From Herbinix sp. (GTDB lineage Bacteria; Bacillota; Clostridia; Lachnospirales; Lachnospiraceae), in NCBI GenBank assembly GCA_028691795.1, contig JAQUYQ010000013.1, forward strand, positions 1 to 36,436: a stretch of 36,436 bases of DNA, written 5' to 3'. The notes beneath the pieces were generated by a model. That model searched no databases. It saw only the letters and a program-made list of their open reading frames with translations, and had not been told where the DNA came from. A program made the translations under genes and the position numbers. Shown piece after piece: positions 16,284 to 23,990 of the stretch. Every line of letters starts with the position of its first letter. Position 1 is the stretch's first letter.

Positions 16284-16313
16284 ATCCCGTAAATATGAAT
16301 TAGGAGGACTATC

Positions 16314-17060
16314 ATGCGTAAAAAAATAATCGCTGGTAACTGGAAGATGAATAAGACTCCCGCGGAGACAGTTACCTTAATTAATGAATTAAAACCTTTG
16401 GTTGTTACAGAAGAAGCTGACGTAATTTTTTGTGTACCTGCAATATCATTAACAACAGCACTTGAAGCAGCAAAAGGAACTAATATCGAAATTGGCGCAC
16501 AGAATATGTATTTTGAAGAAAGTGGTGCTTATACCGGAGAAATAGCTCCTAACATGCTGACGAGCATCGGTGTTAAATATGTTATCATTGGACATTCTGA
16601 GAGAAGAGAATACTTCGCAGAAACCAATGAAACAGTAAATAAAAAAGTATTAAAGGCATTTGAGCATGGTATTACACCAATTATCTGCTGTGGAGAATCG
16701 TTAACACAAAGAGAACAGGGCGTAACGATTGATTTCATTCGTCAGCAGATTAAAGTTGCATTCTTAAATGTTACTCCTGATCAGGCAAAGACAGCAGTAG
16801 TTGCTTATGAGCCAATATGGGCAATCGGAACTGGTAAGGTTGCTACAACAGAGCAGGCAGAAGAAGTATGTAAAGCAATTCGTGAATGTATCGCAGAAAT
16901 CTATGATATAGCAACAGCAGATGCTACCCGTATTCAATACGGCGGCAGCGTTACAGCAGCAAGTGCAGCTGAATTATTCTCCCAGGCTAACATCGATGGC
17001 GGTTTAGTTGGTGGTGCAAGCTTGAAGGCAGATTTCGGAAAGATTGTTAACTATAAATAA
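16314..17060 (+). CDS. tpiA: Triosephosphate isomerase
   Basis: The enzyme interconverts dihydroxyacetone phosphate and glyceraldehyde 3-phosphate. The 248-residue product has the N-terminal GNWKMNK with the catalytic lysine, [10 protein letters not shown] with the catalytic histidine, the [15 protein letters not shown] loop with the catalytic glutamate, and the C-terminal phosphate-binding QYGGSV and [13 protein letters not shown] 16314 follows AGGAGG. It lies 149 bp after pgk with an inverted repeat between. Confidence 0.97.
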   Translation: MRKKIIAGNWKMNKTPAETVTLINELKPLVVTEEADVIFCVPAISLTTALEAAKGTNIEIGAQNMYFEESGAYTGEIAPNMLTSIGVKYVIIGHSERREYFAETNETVNKKVLKAFEHGITPIICCGESLTQREQGVTIDFIRQQIKVAFLNVTPDQAKTAVVAYEPIWAIGTGKVATTEQAEEVCKAIRECIAEIYDIATADATRIQYGGSVTAASAAELFSQANIDGGLVGGASLKADFGKIVNYK

Positions 17061-17070
17061 GTAATATAGG

Positions 17071-17145
17071 ACTCAGACTTCGCAATGATTGAATTGATAA
17101 AGCTGTTTTTTTAGCTAATCAAGTTAGTGACTGTGAAGTTTGAGT
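17071..17145 (+). repeat. 75-nt imperfect hairpin after tpiA
   Basis: ACTCAGACTTCGCA (17071-17084) pairs with TGTGAAGTTTGAGT (17132-17145), and weaker pairing continues to AGCT-GTTTTTTT-AGCT at the tip. The right arm contains CTGTGAAGTTT (17131-17141), identical to the right terminus of the 339-bp palindromic element. It could act as a terminator after tpiA, or be a small member of the same palindrome family. Confidence 0.5.
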
Positions 17146-17311
17146 ATTTACTTTACCTTAAGTATGGTGCATAATCTTATTTAAGGATTAGTGAATACCT
17201 TATGGATAGATTATGATATTTGTGCATAATTAATATCTTATAATAATTCACGACCAAGACGTTAAGAAGAAGCATTGATATTTCGAAGCTTCTTAGAAAA
17301 GGAGTAAAAAT

Positions 17312-18859
17312 ATGAGCGTGAGCAAAAAACCTACAGTTTTAATGATATTAGATGGATATGGCTTGAATGATAAGAAAGAAGCAAATGCGATTGCAGAAGC
17401 GAATACACCGGAGTTGAACAAAGTTATGGCAGAATATCCTTTTGTTAAGGGATACGCCAGTGGTATGGCAGTTGGACTACCTGAGGGTCAAATGGGTAAT
17501 TCCGAAGTTGGCCATATCAACATGGGTGCGGGACGTATCGTATACCAGGAGTTAACTAGAATAACGAAAGAGATTAAGGACGGAATATTCTTTGAAAATG
17601 CAGCGTTATTATCAGCAATTGATAACTGCAAGAGACATGGTTCAGATCTTCATTTATTCGGATTGCTCTCTGATGGTGGCGTTCACAGCCATAATACCCA
17701 CTTATATGCATTACTTCAGCTTGCGAAAAAGCATGATCTTAAAAATGTATATGTACATGCATTCCTTGATGGAAGAGATACTCCTCCAGCTTCAGGAAAA
17801 GGTTTTGTTGAAGAACTTTGTGAGCAGATGCAGATTATCGGTGTTGGTAAAATTGCCAGCGTCATGGGTCGTTATTATGTCATGGATCGTGATAACCGCT
17901 GGGATCGTGTAGAAAAGGCATATAATGCAATGGCATTTGGTAAAGGCGAGACAGCTGAAAGTGGTATACTTGCCGTTCAGAATTCCTATGATTTAGAAAA
18001 ATATGACGAATTTGTATTGCCTACCGTAGTACTTGAAAATGGTAAGCCAGTAGCAACAATTAAGGATAAGGACTCTGTTATTTTCTTTAATTTTAGACCT
18101 GATAGAGCAAGAGAAATTACAAGAGTATTCTGTGATGATGAATTTACTGGTTTTCATCGTGAAGAGAGATTAGAACTAACCTATGTCTGCTTCTCTGAGT
18201 ACGATATTACCATTCCAAATAAAATAGTTGCATTCCATAAGGTTTCCATTAATCATACCTTTGGACAATTTCTGGCAGAACATCATAAGACTCAGCTTCG
18301 TCTTGCCGAAACTGAAAAATATGCACATGTAACCTTCTTCTTTAACGCGGGTGTTGAAGTACCGAACGAAGGTGAGGAACGTATCCTTGTTAATTCTCCG
18401 AAGGTAGCAACTTATGACCTCCAACCGGAAATGAGTGCCTTCCAGGTCGCAGATAAATTGGTAGAAGCAATAAAGTCACAAAAATATGACGTTATTATCG
18501 TAAATTTTGCTAATCCTGACATGGTAGGACACACCGGAATTGAGGGCGCAGCAATTAAGGCAATCGAAGCAGTAGACAAATGTGTTGGAATGGCTGTAGA
18601 TGCATTACTTTCTGTTGATGGACAAATGTTTATCTGTGCGGATCATGGAAATGCAGAGCAATTAGTGGACTATACAACCAATGAACCTTTTACAGCACAT
18701 ACTACTAATCCGGTACCATTTATCCTTGTTAATTACGATAAAGATTATACTTTAGCGGAAGGCGGCTGCCTGGCTGATATTATACCGACCATGATTGAAA
18801 TGATGCACATGGTGAAACCGGATGAGATGACTGGAAAATCCCTACTCATTAAAAAATAA
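17312..18859 (+). CDS. gpmI: 2,3-bisphosphoglycerate-independent phosphoglycerate mutase
   Basis: The enzyme converts 3-phosphoglycerate to 2-phosphoglycerate using two metal ions, usually Mn(II). The 515-residue product has the alkaline-phosphatase-like metal site MILDGYGLN, the phosphoserine loop GNSEVGHINMGAGR, the HSHNTHLYALL and FLDGRDTPP segments, the RPDRAREIT motif, and the C-terminal metal-binding NFANPDMVGHTG and CADHGNAEQ. ATG 17312 has AAAGGAG upstream; a partial hairpin (AAGAAG...CTTCTT) lies just before it. Metal-dependent iPGM activity is pH-sensitive and is known to matter in spores of Firmicutes. secG follows after 51 bp without a terminator. Confidence 0.97.
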   Translation: MSVSKKPTVLMILDGYGLNDKKEANAIAEANTPELNKVMAEYPFVKGYASGMAVGLPEGQMGNSEVGHINMGAGRIVYQELTRITKEIKDGIFFENAALLSAIDNCKRHGSDLHLFGLLSDGGVHSHNTHLYALLQLAKKHDLKNVYVHAFLDGRDTPPASGKGFVEELCEQMQIIGVGKIASVMGRYYVMDRDNRWDRVEKAYNAMAFGKGETAESGILAVQNSYDLEKYDEFVLPTVVLENGKPVATIKDKDSVIFFNFRPDRAREITRVFCDDEFTGFHREERLELTYVCFSEYDITIPNKIVAFHKVSINHTFGQFLAEHHKTQLRLAETEKYAHVTFFFNAGVEVPNEGEERILVNSPKVATYDLQPEMSAFQVADKLVEAIKSQKYDVIIVNFANPDMVGHTGIEGAAIKAIEAVDKCVGMAVDALLSVDGQMFICADHGNAEQLVDYTTNEPFTAHTTNPVPFILVNYDKDYTLAEGGCLADIIPTMIEMMHMVKPDEMTGKSLLIKK

Positions 18860-18916
18860 GTTGAAATTATTTTTGTTGTATGGTAATATTAAGTTTAGTT
18901 TTTAGGAGGTGTGGAT

Positions 18917-19159
18917 ATGGATATTTTAAAGTTAGTCATTCAAATTGTATATATTTTAGTTTGTATAGCATTAACCATTATCGTATTAAGACAGGAAGGC
19001 AAAGTTGGAGGTTTATCGGGTGCACTTACCGGTTCTAGCGAAACTTATTGGGCGAAGAATAAAGGCCGTTCTGTAGAAGGAACTTTGGCGAAGGCAACAA
19101 AGTATTTAGCAGCAGCTTTCATCATTCTTTCCGTTGTATTAAACTTAAAATGGTGGTAA
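18917..19159 (+). CDS. secG: Protein-export membrane protein SecG
   Basis: SecG is the small accessory subunit of the SecYEG translocon. The 80-residue product has two transmembrane segments (about 4-22 and 58-76), joined by the family's glycine-rich cytoplasmic loop (GLSGALTGSSETYWAKNKGRS). A GTG six bases earlier (18911) directly touches AGGAGGT, leaving no spacer; ATG 18917 has the proper spacing and is preferred. The order secG-rnr-smpB-ssrA is widespread in Firmicutes. A strong terminator follows. Confidence 0.93.
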   Translation: MDILKLVIQIVYILVCIALTIIVLRQEGKVGGLSGALTGSSETYWAKNKGRSVEGTLAKATKYLAAAFIILSVVLNLKWW

Positions 19160-19174
19160 ATTATTATTAATTTT

Positions 19175-19248
19175 AAAGAGGCTGTTACAAAACGTTTTCA
19201 TCCCTAGATACCTTAGGTGATTGAGATGTTTTGTAACAGCCTCTTTTT
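19175..19248 (+). terminator. Strong terminator after secG
   Basis: AAAGAGGCTGTTACAAAAC (19175-19193) pairs perfectly with GTTTTGTAACAGCCTCTTT (19228-19246), followed by T residues. The long stem may work in both directions. Confidence 0.9.
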
Positions 19249-19278
19249 AAACCTCTTGTTTTAAAAACTTGAAATATA

Positions 19279-19287
19279 TGGTATACT
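19279..19287 (+). promoter_or_regulatory. Extended -10 promoter of rnr-smpB
   Basis: TGGTATACT fits an extended -10 element (TGnTATACT). The -35 region is weak. Downstream, before rnr, the 15-bp unit ATGAAAACTAGTAAT is repeated in tandem (19372-19386 and 19387-19401). Confidence 0.4.
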
Positions 19288-19426
19288 AATAATAGAAAAA
19301 TCTTATTAGTAGGTATCAACTGCCTCAGCGCGATAAACTTTATATTTATCGTAATAATATTCCGTAGTTAAATGAAAACTAGTAATATGAAAACTAGTAA
19401 TATAAAAACAATAATAGGAGCTATGT

Positions 19427-21580
19427 ATGAAGGAAAATGATATATTAGATGAAAAGAAAGCTATGCTGGAGGAGTTGTTTGCCAGCAAGGAATATAAACC
19501 CATGCGTTTTAAGGAATTGGTAGGACTGTTACAAGTCCCGAGAAGTTCAAAACATGAATTAAAAACTGCTTTGGACCAGCTAATATCAAAAGGTACCATC
19601 ATAGTAGATGCTCAGGGACGATATAAATCCCCGGGTGATGACGTAAAGGTGGGCACTTTTTCGGGAACGCAAAGAGGTTTTGGGTTTGTAATGATCGAGG
19701 GAGAGGATCAAGATATCTTTATCCCTGGAGATGCAACAATGGGTGCATTGCATGGCGATAAAGTTATGATCACAATAAAAGAGGAACAGACAGGCAAGAG
19801 AAAAGAAGGCGCCATTTTAAGCATTGTGGAACGTGGAAAAAATGAAATTGTAGGAACTTTTGAAAAGAGTAAGAATTTTGGTTTTGTACTACCGGATAAT
19901 CAGAAATTTGGTAAGGATATTTTTATTCCAAAGGAATTTACCAAGGGTGCTGTAAGCGGCCATAAAGTTGTGGTTAAGATTACAAATTACGGTGATGCGA
20001 CCCAGAGCCCCGAGGGTAAGGTCGTTGAAATACTTGGACATGTCAATGATCCTGGAGTTGATATTATGTCCGTAATAAGAGCTTATGATCTTCCGATGGA
20101 ATTTCCGGTGGAGGTTATGAGATCACTAGATAACGTACCGGAAGAAATTGATCCAAACGAAATTGAGAATCGTTTGGATATTAGAAATGTACAGACCGTA
20201 ACCATAGACGGTGAGGATGCCAAGGATTTAGATGATGCAATCAGTATCGTAAAGGAAGGCGACATTTATCATCTGGGTGTTCATATTGCTGATGTTACAC
20301 ATTATGTAAAGGAAGGAACACCACTTGATAAAGAGGCTTTAAAGAGAGGAACCAGCGTTTATCTGGTCGATCGTGTTATTCCTATGCTACCACACAAACT
20401 ATCGAATGGAATATGTTCGTTAAATCCCGGTGTTGACCGACTTGCATTAAGCTGTTTTATGGATATTGATACAAAAGGAAGCGTTATCGGTCATAAGATT
20501 GCTGAGACAGTGATAAAATCCGATCGGCGCATGACCTATACCAATGTGGCAAAAATTGTAGATGAAAGTGATGAAGAAGTCACGAAAGAATATGAAGAAC
20601 TTTTACCGATGTTTCATTTGATGCAAGAATTGGCGGAGGTATTAAAAGAAAGAAGACATAAGAGAGGTTCCATTAATTTTGATTTTCCGGAAAGTAAGAT
20701 AATCGTAGACAAAAAAGGAAAGCCGACTGAGATTAAACCTTATGAGAGAAATAAAGCTACCAAGATTATTGAAGAGTTTATGCTCATTGCCAATGAGACG
20801 ATTGCTGAAGATTACTTCTGGCAGGAAATCCCATTTGTATATCGAACACATGATAATCCGGATGAAGAGAAAATTAAAAAGCTTGCTATTTTCATTAATA
20901 ATTTTGGATATAGCATAAAAGTTGGTCAAGAGGAGATACATCCGAAGGAATTACAGAAGCTTTTGATAAAGGTTGAGGATACACCGGAGGAAGCGTTAAT
21001 CAGCAGACTGACCTTACGATCCATGAAACAGGCAAAATATACGGTTGCAAATACCGGACATTTCGGATTATCAGCAAAATATTATTGCCATTTCACTTCA
21101 CCAATTCGTCGTTATCCCGACCTGCAAATCCACCGTATCATCAAAGAGAATTTAAATGGTAAAATGGGAGACAAAAGACGTGAGCATTTTGATAAGATAC
21201 TTTATGAGGTGGCAAATCACTCCAGCAAGACAGAGCGTAGAGCAGATGAATCAGAGCGTGAGGTAGAAAAACTCAAAAAGGTAGAATACATGATGGATCA
21301 CATCGGTGAAACCTTTGAGGGCGTAATATCGGGTGTAACCTCCTGGGGAATGTATGTAGAACTTCCCAATACAGTAGAGGGTATGATCCGAGTAAGTGAA
21401 ATGCAGGATGATTATTATATCTATGATGAAGAACGTTATCAAATGGTGGGCGAACACACTAAAAAAATATATAAATTAGGGCAAAAGGTTACGGTAGAGG
21501 TTGTAAATGCAGATAAAATTATGCGAACCATCGATTTTGCTCTTGTGGAGGCAAAGCCTCCTAAAAAAGAGGAGGCTTGA
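19427..21580 (+). CDS. rnr: Ribonuclease R (3'-5' exoribonuclease)
   Basis: RNase R degrades structured RNA and works with SmpB-tmRNA to remove defective messages on stalled ribosomes. The 717-residue product has an N-terminal winged helix (about 15-70), two cold-shock OB domains (with GFGFVMIEGEDQDIFIP and NFGFVLPDNQKFGKDIFIP), the RNB catalytic domain with metal-binding DGEDAKDLDDAIS, and a C-terminal S1 domain (about 620-705, GVISGVTSWGMYVEL). ATG 19427 follows AGGAG. The smpB gene starts 7 bp after the stop; the last codons form a hairpin that includes a likely smpB ribosome site. Confidence 0.96.
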   Translation: MKENDILDEKKAMLEELFASKEYKPMRFKELVGLLQVPRSSKHELKTALDQLISKGTIIVDAQGRYKSPGDDVKVGTFSGTQRGFGFVMIEGEDQDIFIPGDATMGALHGDKVMITIKEEQTGKRKEGAILSIVERGKNEIVGTFEKSKNFGFVLPDNQKFGKDIFIPKEFTKGAVSGHKVVVKITNYGDATQSPEGKVVEILGHVNDPGVDIMSVIRAYDLPMEFPVEVMRSLDNVPEEIDPNEIENRLDIRNVQTVTIDGEDAKDLDDAISIVKEGDIYHLGVHIADVTHYVKEGTPLDKEALKRGTSVYLVDRVIPMLPHKLSNGICSLNPGVDRLALSCFMDIDTKGSVIGHKIAETVIKSDRRMTYTNVAKIVDESDEEVTKEYEELLPMFHLMQELAEVLKERRHKRGSINFDFPESKIIVDKKGKPTEIKPYERNKATKIIEEFMLIANETIAEDYFWQEIPFVYRTHDNPDEEKIKKLAIFINNFGYSIKVGQEEIHPKELQKLLIKVEDTPEEALISRLTLRSMKQAKYTVANTGHFGLSAKYYCHFTSPIRRYPDLQIHRIIKENLNGKMGDKRREHFDKILYEVANHSSKTERRADESEREVEKLKKVEYMMDHIGETFEGVISGVTSWGMYVELPNTVEGMIRVSEMQDDYYIYDEERYQMVGEHTKKIYKLGQKVTVEVVNADKIMRTIDFALVEAKPPKKEEA
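21554..21578 (+). promoter_or_regulatory. Hairpin at the end of rnr covering an smpB ribosome site
   Basis: AAGCCTCCT (21554-21562) and AGGAGGCTT (21570-21578) form a perfect 9-bp stem with a 7-nt loop. The right arm contains AGGAGG 12 nt before the smpB GTG. Ribosomes finishing rnr would open it, so smpB translation may be coupled to rnr. A second, weaker site (GAGGA, 21579-21583) lies outside the stem. Confidence 0.55.
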
Positions 21581-21587
21581 GGATTAA

Positions 21588-22052
21588 GTGGGGGAAAATA
21601 TTAAATTAGTAGCTAATAATAAAAAGGCGTACTTTGACTATTTTATAGAAGATAAGTATGAGGCGGGCATCGCATTGCACGGAACGGAAGTTAAATCCTT
21701 ACGCATGGGAAAATGCAGCGTAAAGGAATCATTTCTTCGAATTGAAAATGGAGAAGTATTTATATATGGTATGCATATCAGTCCTTATGAGAAAGGAAAT
21801 ATTTTCAATAAAGATCCCTTAAGGGTTCGTAAGCTTCTAATGCACAAATATGAAATTAATAAAATTGCAGGACAGTTAGCTTTGAAAGGGTTTACTCTGG
21901 TACCATTGTCAGTCTACTTCAAGGACAGTATCGTGAAGGTGGAAATTGGTCTGGCAAGGGGTAAGAAGCTCTATGATAAACGCGAAGACATTGCTAAGAA
22001 GGATATACGCAGGGAAGCTGAGAAGGATTTTAAGGTGAAGAATTTGTATTAA
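21588..22052 (+). CDS. smpB: SsrA-binding protein SmpB
   Basis: SmpB binds the tRNA-like end of tmRNA and places it in the A site of stalled ribosomes. The 154-residue product is of usual length. It shows the beta-barrel core with [21 protein letters not shown] and [11 protein letters not shown], and the basic C-terminal tail ([24 protein letters not shown]) that enters the mRNA channel. The start is GTG 21588, giving [17 protein letters not shown] at the N-terminus. It is followed by a perfect terminator and then by ssrA, its RNA partner. Confidence 0.96.
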   Translation: MGENIKLVANNKKAYFDYFIEDKYEAGIALHGTEVKSLRMGKCSVKESFLRIENGEVFIYGMHISPYEKGNIFNKDPLRVRKLLMHKYEINKIAGQLALKGFTLVPLSVYFKDSIVKVEIGLARGKKLYDKREDIAKKDIRREAEKDFKVKNLY

Positions 22053-22059
22053 CTATATT

Positions 22060-22092
22060 AAGGTCTGATTCTATTCACATGAATCAGACCTT
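22060..22092 (+). terminator. Terminator after smpB
   Basis: AAGGTCTGATTC (22060-22071) pairs perfectly with GAATCAGACCTT (22081-22092) across a 9-nt loop. The sequence after it is T-poor. Confidence 0.75.
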
Positions 22093-22145
22093 ATAGATTT
22101 TGGATATATTGGCATTAAAATATTTTTAAATTTACTTGGTCTCAC

Positions 22146-22174
22146 TTGACGTAATAACTTTAATATATTATGAT
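22146..22174 (+). promoter_or_regulatory. Promoter of ssrA
   Basis: TTGACG (22146-22151), a 17-bp spacer and TATGAT (22169-22174) give a strong promoter. The start would be about 100 nt before the mature 5' end, which fits RNase P processing of a precursor. Confidence 0.7.
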
Positions 22175-22278
22175 ATATATGCGTCTGTTAGCCGGATATT
22201 ACGGATGGTCACTGCAGGAGGTTTTCCGTAGGAATGAAATTTCATGCATACTATCAAGTAATCACAATCTTACCTAAC

Positions 22279-22658
22279 GGGGTTGTACTGGTTTCGACGG
22301 GGGTTTTGAAGTTGCGGTAGCCATTCGCAGACTAGGACTGCGTCATCAACTTAGAATTAAAATTAAACGCAGACGAAAATTTAGCGTACGCTGCCTAGTG
22401 GCAGCTGTCGACCTTAAGCAACTCACGACTTAAGAACTCGGCATCAAATTAGTGGGGACCTTTATCTTCAAAGCTTTGAGAGGATAAAAGATTTATGAAG
22501 CTACTGAAATCGAAAGCCTGTCTACTGGCGTTCGACGGAGGGAACAGTATGTAAAGTGCTATGTGAATAGCTCTTAGGCACACATAAAAAATAGACTGTA
22601 ATGGGAGAAGCTACAATGAATGGGCTTTCGGACAGGGGTTCAACTCCCCTCAGCTCCA
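22279..22658 (+). ncRNA. ssrA: Transfer-messenger RNA (tmRNA)
   Basis: The 5' end GGGGTTGTACTGGTTTCGAC and the 3' part with the T arm GGGGTTCAACTCCCC and acceptor strand CAGCTCC are diagnostic; GGGGTTG pairs with CAGCTCC. The CCA is not encoded. The tag reading frame ends with codons for ADENLAYAA and the stop TAG at 22396-22398; the exact resume codon is not certain, as a few upstream codons are also open. tmRNA rescues stalled ribosomes with SmpB. The 3' end is repeated in decayed form at 28680-28709. Confidence 0.95.
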
Positions 22659-22663
22659 TACTT
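22634..22663 (+). other. Attachment-site-like repeat, left copy (3' end of ssrA)
   Basis: The 30 bp covering the tmRNA T arm, the acceptor end and a few bases beyond are repeated at 28680-28709 with 28 of 30 identical bases. The 3' end of ssrA is a well-known target of tyrosine integrases, which leave this type of direct repeat. No integrase gene is present between the copies. Confidence 0.65.
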
Positions 22664-22672
22664 GAAATCAAT

Positions 22673-22710
22673 GGGAGAACCTTAGAAAATAAGGCTTTCC
22701 CGTTTTTTTT
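22673..22710 (+). terminator. Terminator after ssrA
   Basis: GGGAGAACCTTA (22673-22684) pairs with TAAGGCTTTCCC (22690-22701, with one G-U and one mismatch-type pair) and is followed by eight T residues. Confidence 0.85.
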
Positions 22711-22800
22711 GTTTGTCGTGTTTTAGGGTTACACTTGGTTAAACCTAACTTAAGGTATTGGTCATAAGTCCAAATAATCTAATATATAAGGAAGTTAATT

Positions 22801-23733
22801 ATGAATATACAGGAACTGAAATATGTTGCTGAAATAGCTAGAACAGGTTCTATGACGCAGGCAGCAGCGAATTTATATATGAATCAACCTAATTTAAGTA
22901 AATCAATTATTGCATTGGAAAAGGAACTTGGTATTACGATATTTAGACGATCATCAAAGGGGGTTTCACTGACGAAAGAAGGGAATGATTTTCTTCTTGC
23001 AACAAAAGAGATCTTAGAAAAGTTTGAAGTAATAGAATCGAAATATAAGACAGATGAGATTAAACATTATTTTGGTATCTCTGTTCCTCGTGCCAGTTAT
23101 ATATCCTATGCATTTACTCAATTTGTGGGCGAAATTGCTAATGCAAAAAATCTACAGATTGATTTTTCCGAAACCAGTTCTATGCAGGTGATTCATGATG
23201 TTTCTTCTCAAAAACACAATTTTGGTATTATTCGATATGCAGTGGAGCATGAAAAGTATTTTCATAAGCTGATCGAGGGACTTGATCTTTGTGGAGATAC
23301 CTTGTTAGAATTTGAATATGTAATTGTTATGTCAAGTTATGTACCACTTGCAGCTAAAAAAGTTCTTGAATTATCAGATTTAAATAACCTGATCGAAATT
23401 ATACATGGGGATTCCTCAATTCCCTCCTTAGCAACAGGTGAAATACGTAAATCGGTACATAGTAGTACAAATCGGAAAAACATATATATTTATGAAAGAG
23501 GAAGCCAGTTTGACCTCCTTACAAATGTACCATCGACTTATATGTGGGTATCCCCGATTCCACCAGAAATGTTAACCCGATATCGGCTTGTTCAGAAAAA
23601 TGTTTCGATATGTGATAATTGTTATCGGGATGTTATTATATATCCTAAAACCTATCAAATGACTGATACAGACCGCAAATTTCTTGGCCATTTATATCGG
23701 ATGCGTGATATGATACAGGGATATAATACTTAG
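22801..23733 (+). CDS. LysR-family transcriptional regulator
   Basis: The 310-residue product has the N-terminal LysR helix-turn-helix (residues 1-60: MNIQELKYVAEIARTGSMTQ, then AAANLYMNQPNLSKSI and LEKELGITIFRRSSKGV), followed by a periplasmic-binding-protein-like effector domain. ATG 22801 follows AAGGAAG. It lies before the hydrogenase operon in the same direction, separated by a terminator, so it may regulate that operon in trans or be an independent passenger of the same inserted segment. The effector cannot be told from sequence. Confidence 0.88.
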   Translation: MNIQELKYVAEIARTGSMTQAAANLYMNQPNLSKSIIALEKELGITIFRRSSKGVSLTKEGNDFLLATKEILEKFEVIESKYKTDEIKHYFGISVPRASYISYAFTQFVGEIANAKNLQIDFSETSSMQVIHDVSSQKHNFGIIRYAVEHEKYFHKLIEGLDLCGDTLLEFEYVIVMSSYVPLAAKKVLELSDLNNLIEIIHGDSSIPSLATGEIRKSVHSSTNRKNIYIYERGSQFDLLTNVPSTYMWVSPIPPEMLTRYRLVQKNVSICDNCYRDVIIYPKTYQMTDTDRKFLGHLYRMRDMIQGYNT

Positions 23734-23756
23734 CTAAATTAGAGCGTTATTCTAAA

Positions 23757-23787
23757 AAGGCATACTGTTGTATATTCAGTATGCCTT
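23757..23787 (+). terminator. Terminator after the LysR gene
   Basis: AAGGCATACTG (23757-23767) pairs perfectly with CAGTATGCCTT (23777-23787), followed by a T-rich stretch. Confidence 0.8.
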
Positions 23788-23925
23788 GTTTATCTTTCCT
23801 GTCGATGCGATATAACAGTAGAATGATTAAATAGAAAAAGAACGTGAATGGAATTAACATTTACACAAAGCGAACTATGAGGATGATAATTGGCTTAATA
23901 TAGTTCAGGAAGTAATCTTTTTACA

Positions 23926-23952
23926 AAGTTGAATTTGTGAGCTAATTCACTT
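23926..23952 (+). repeat. AAGTGAATT-type inverted repeat before the hydrogenase operon
   Basis: AAGTTGAATT (23926-23935) and AATTCACTT (23944-23952) are inverted repeats with one extra base, resembling the CAAGTGAATTG stems at 7804, 9760 and 13510. It lies 38 bp before the first hydrogenase start codon. No clear sigma-A promoter is visible in the 200-bp gap; GAACTAT and ATAGTTC form a further 7-bp inverted repeat there. Confidence 0.4.
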
Positions 23953-23990
23953 AAGACTTTGACCAGCCTGTCGGCAGAATGGAGGATAAT

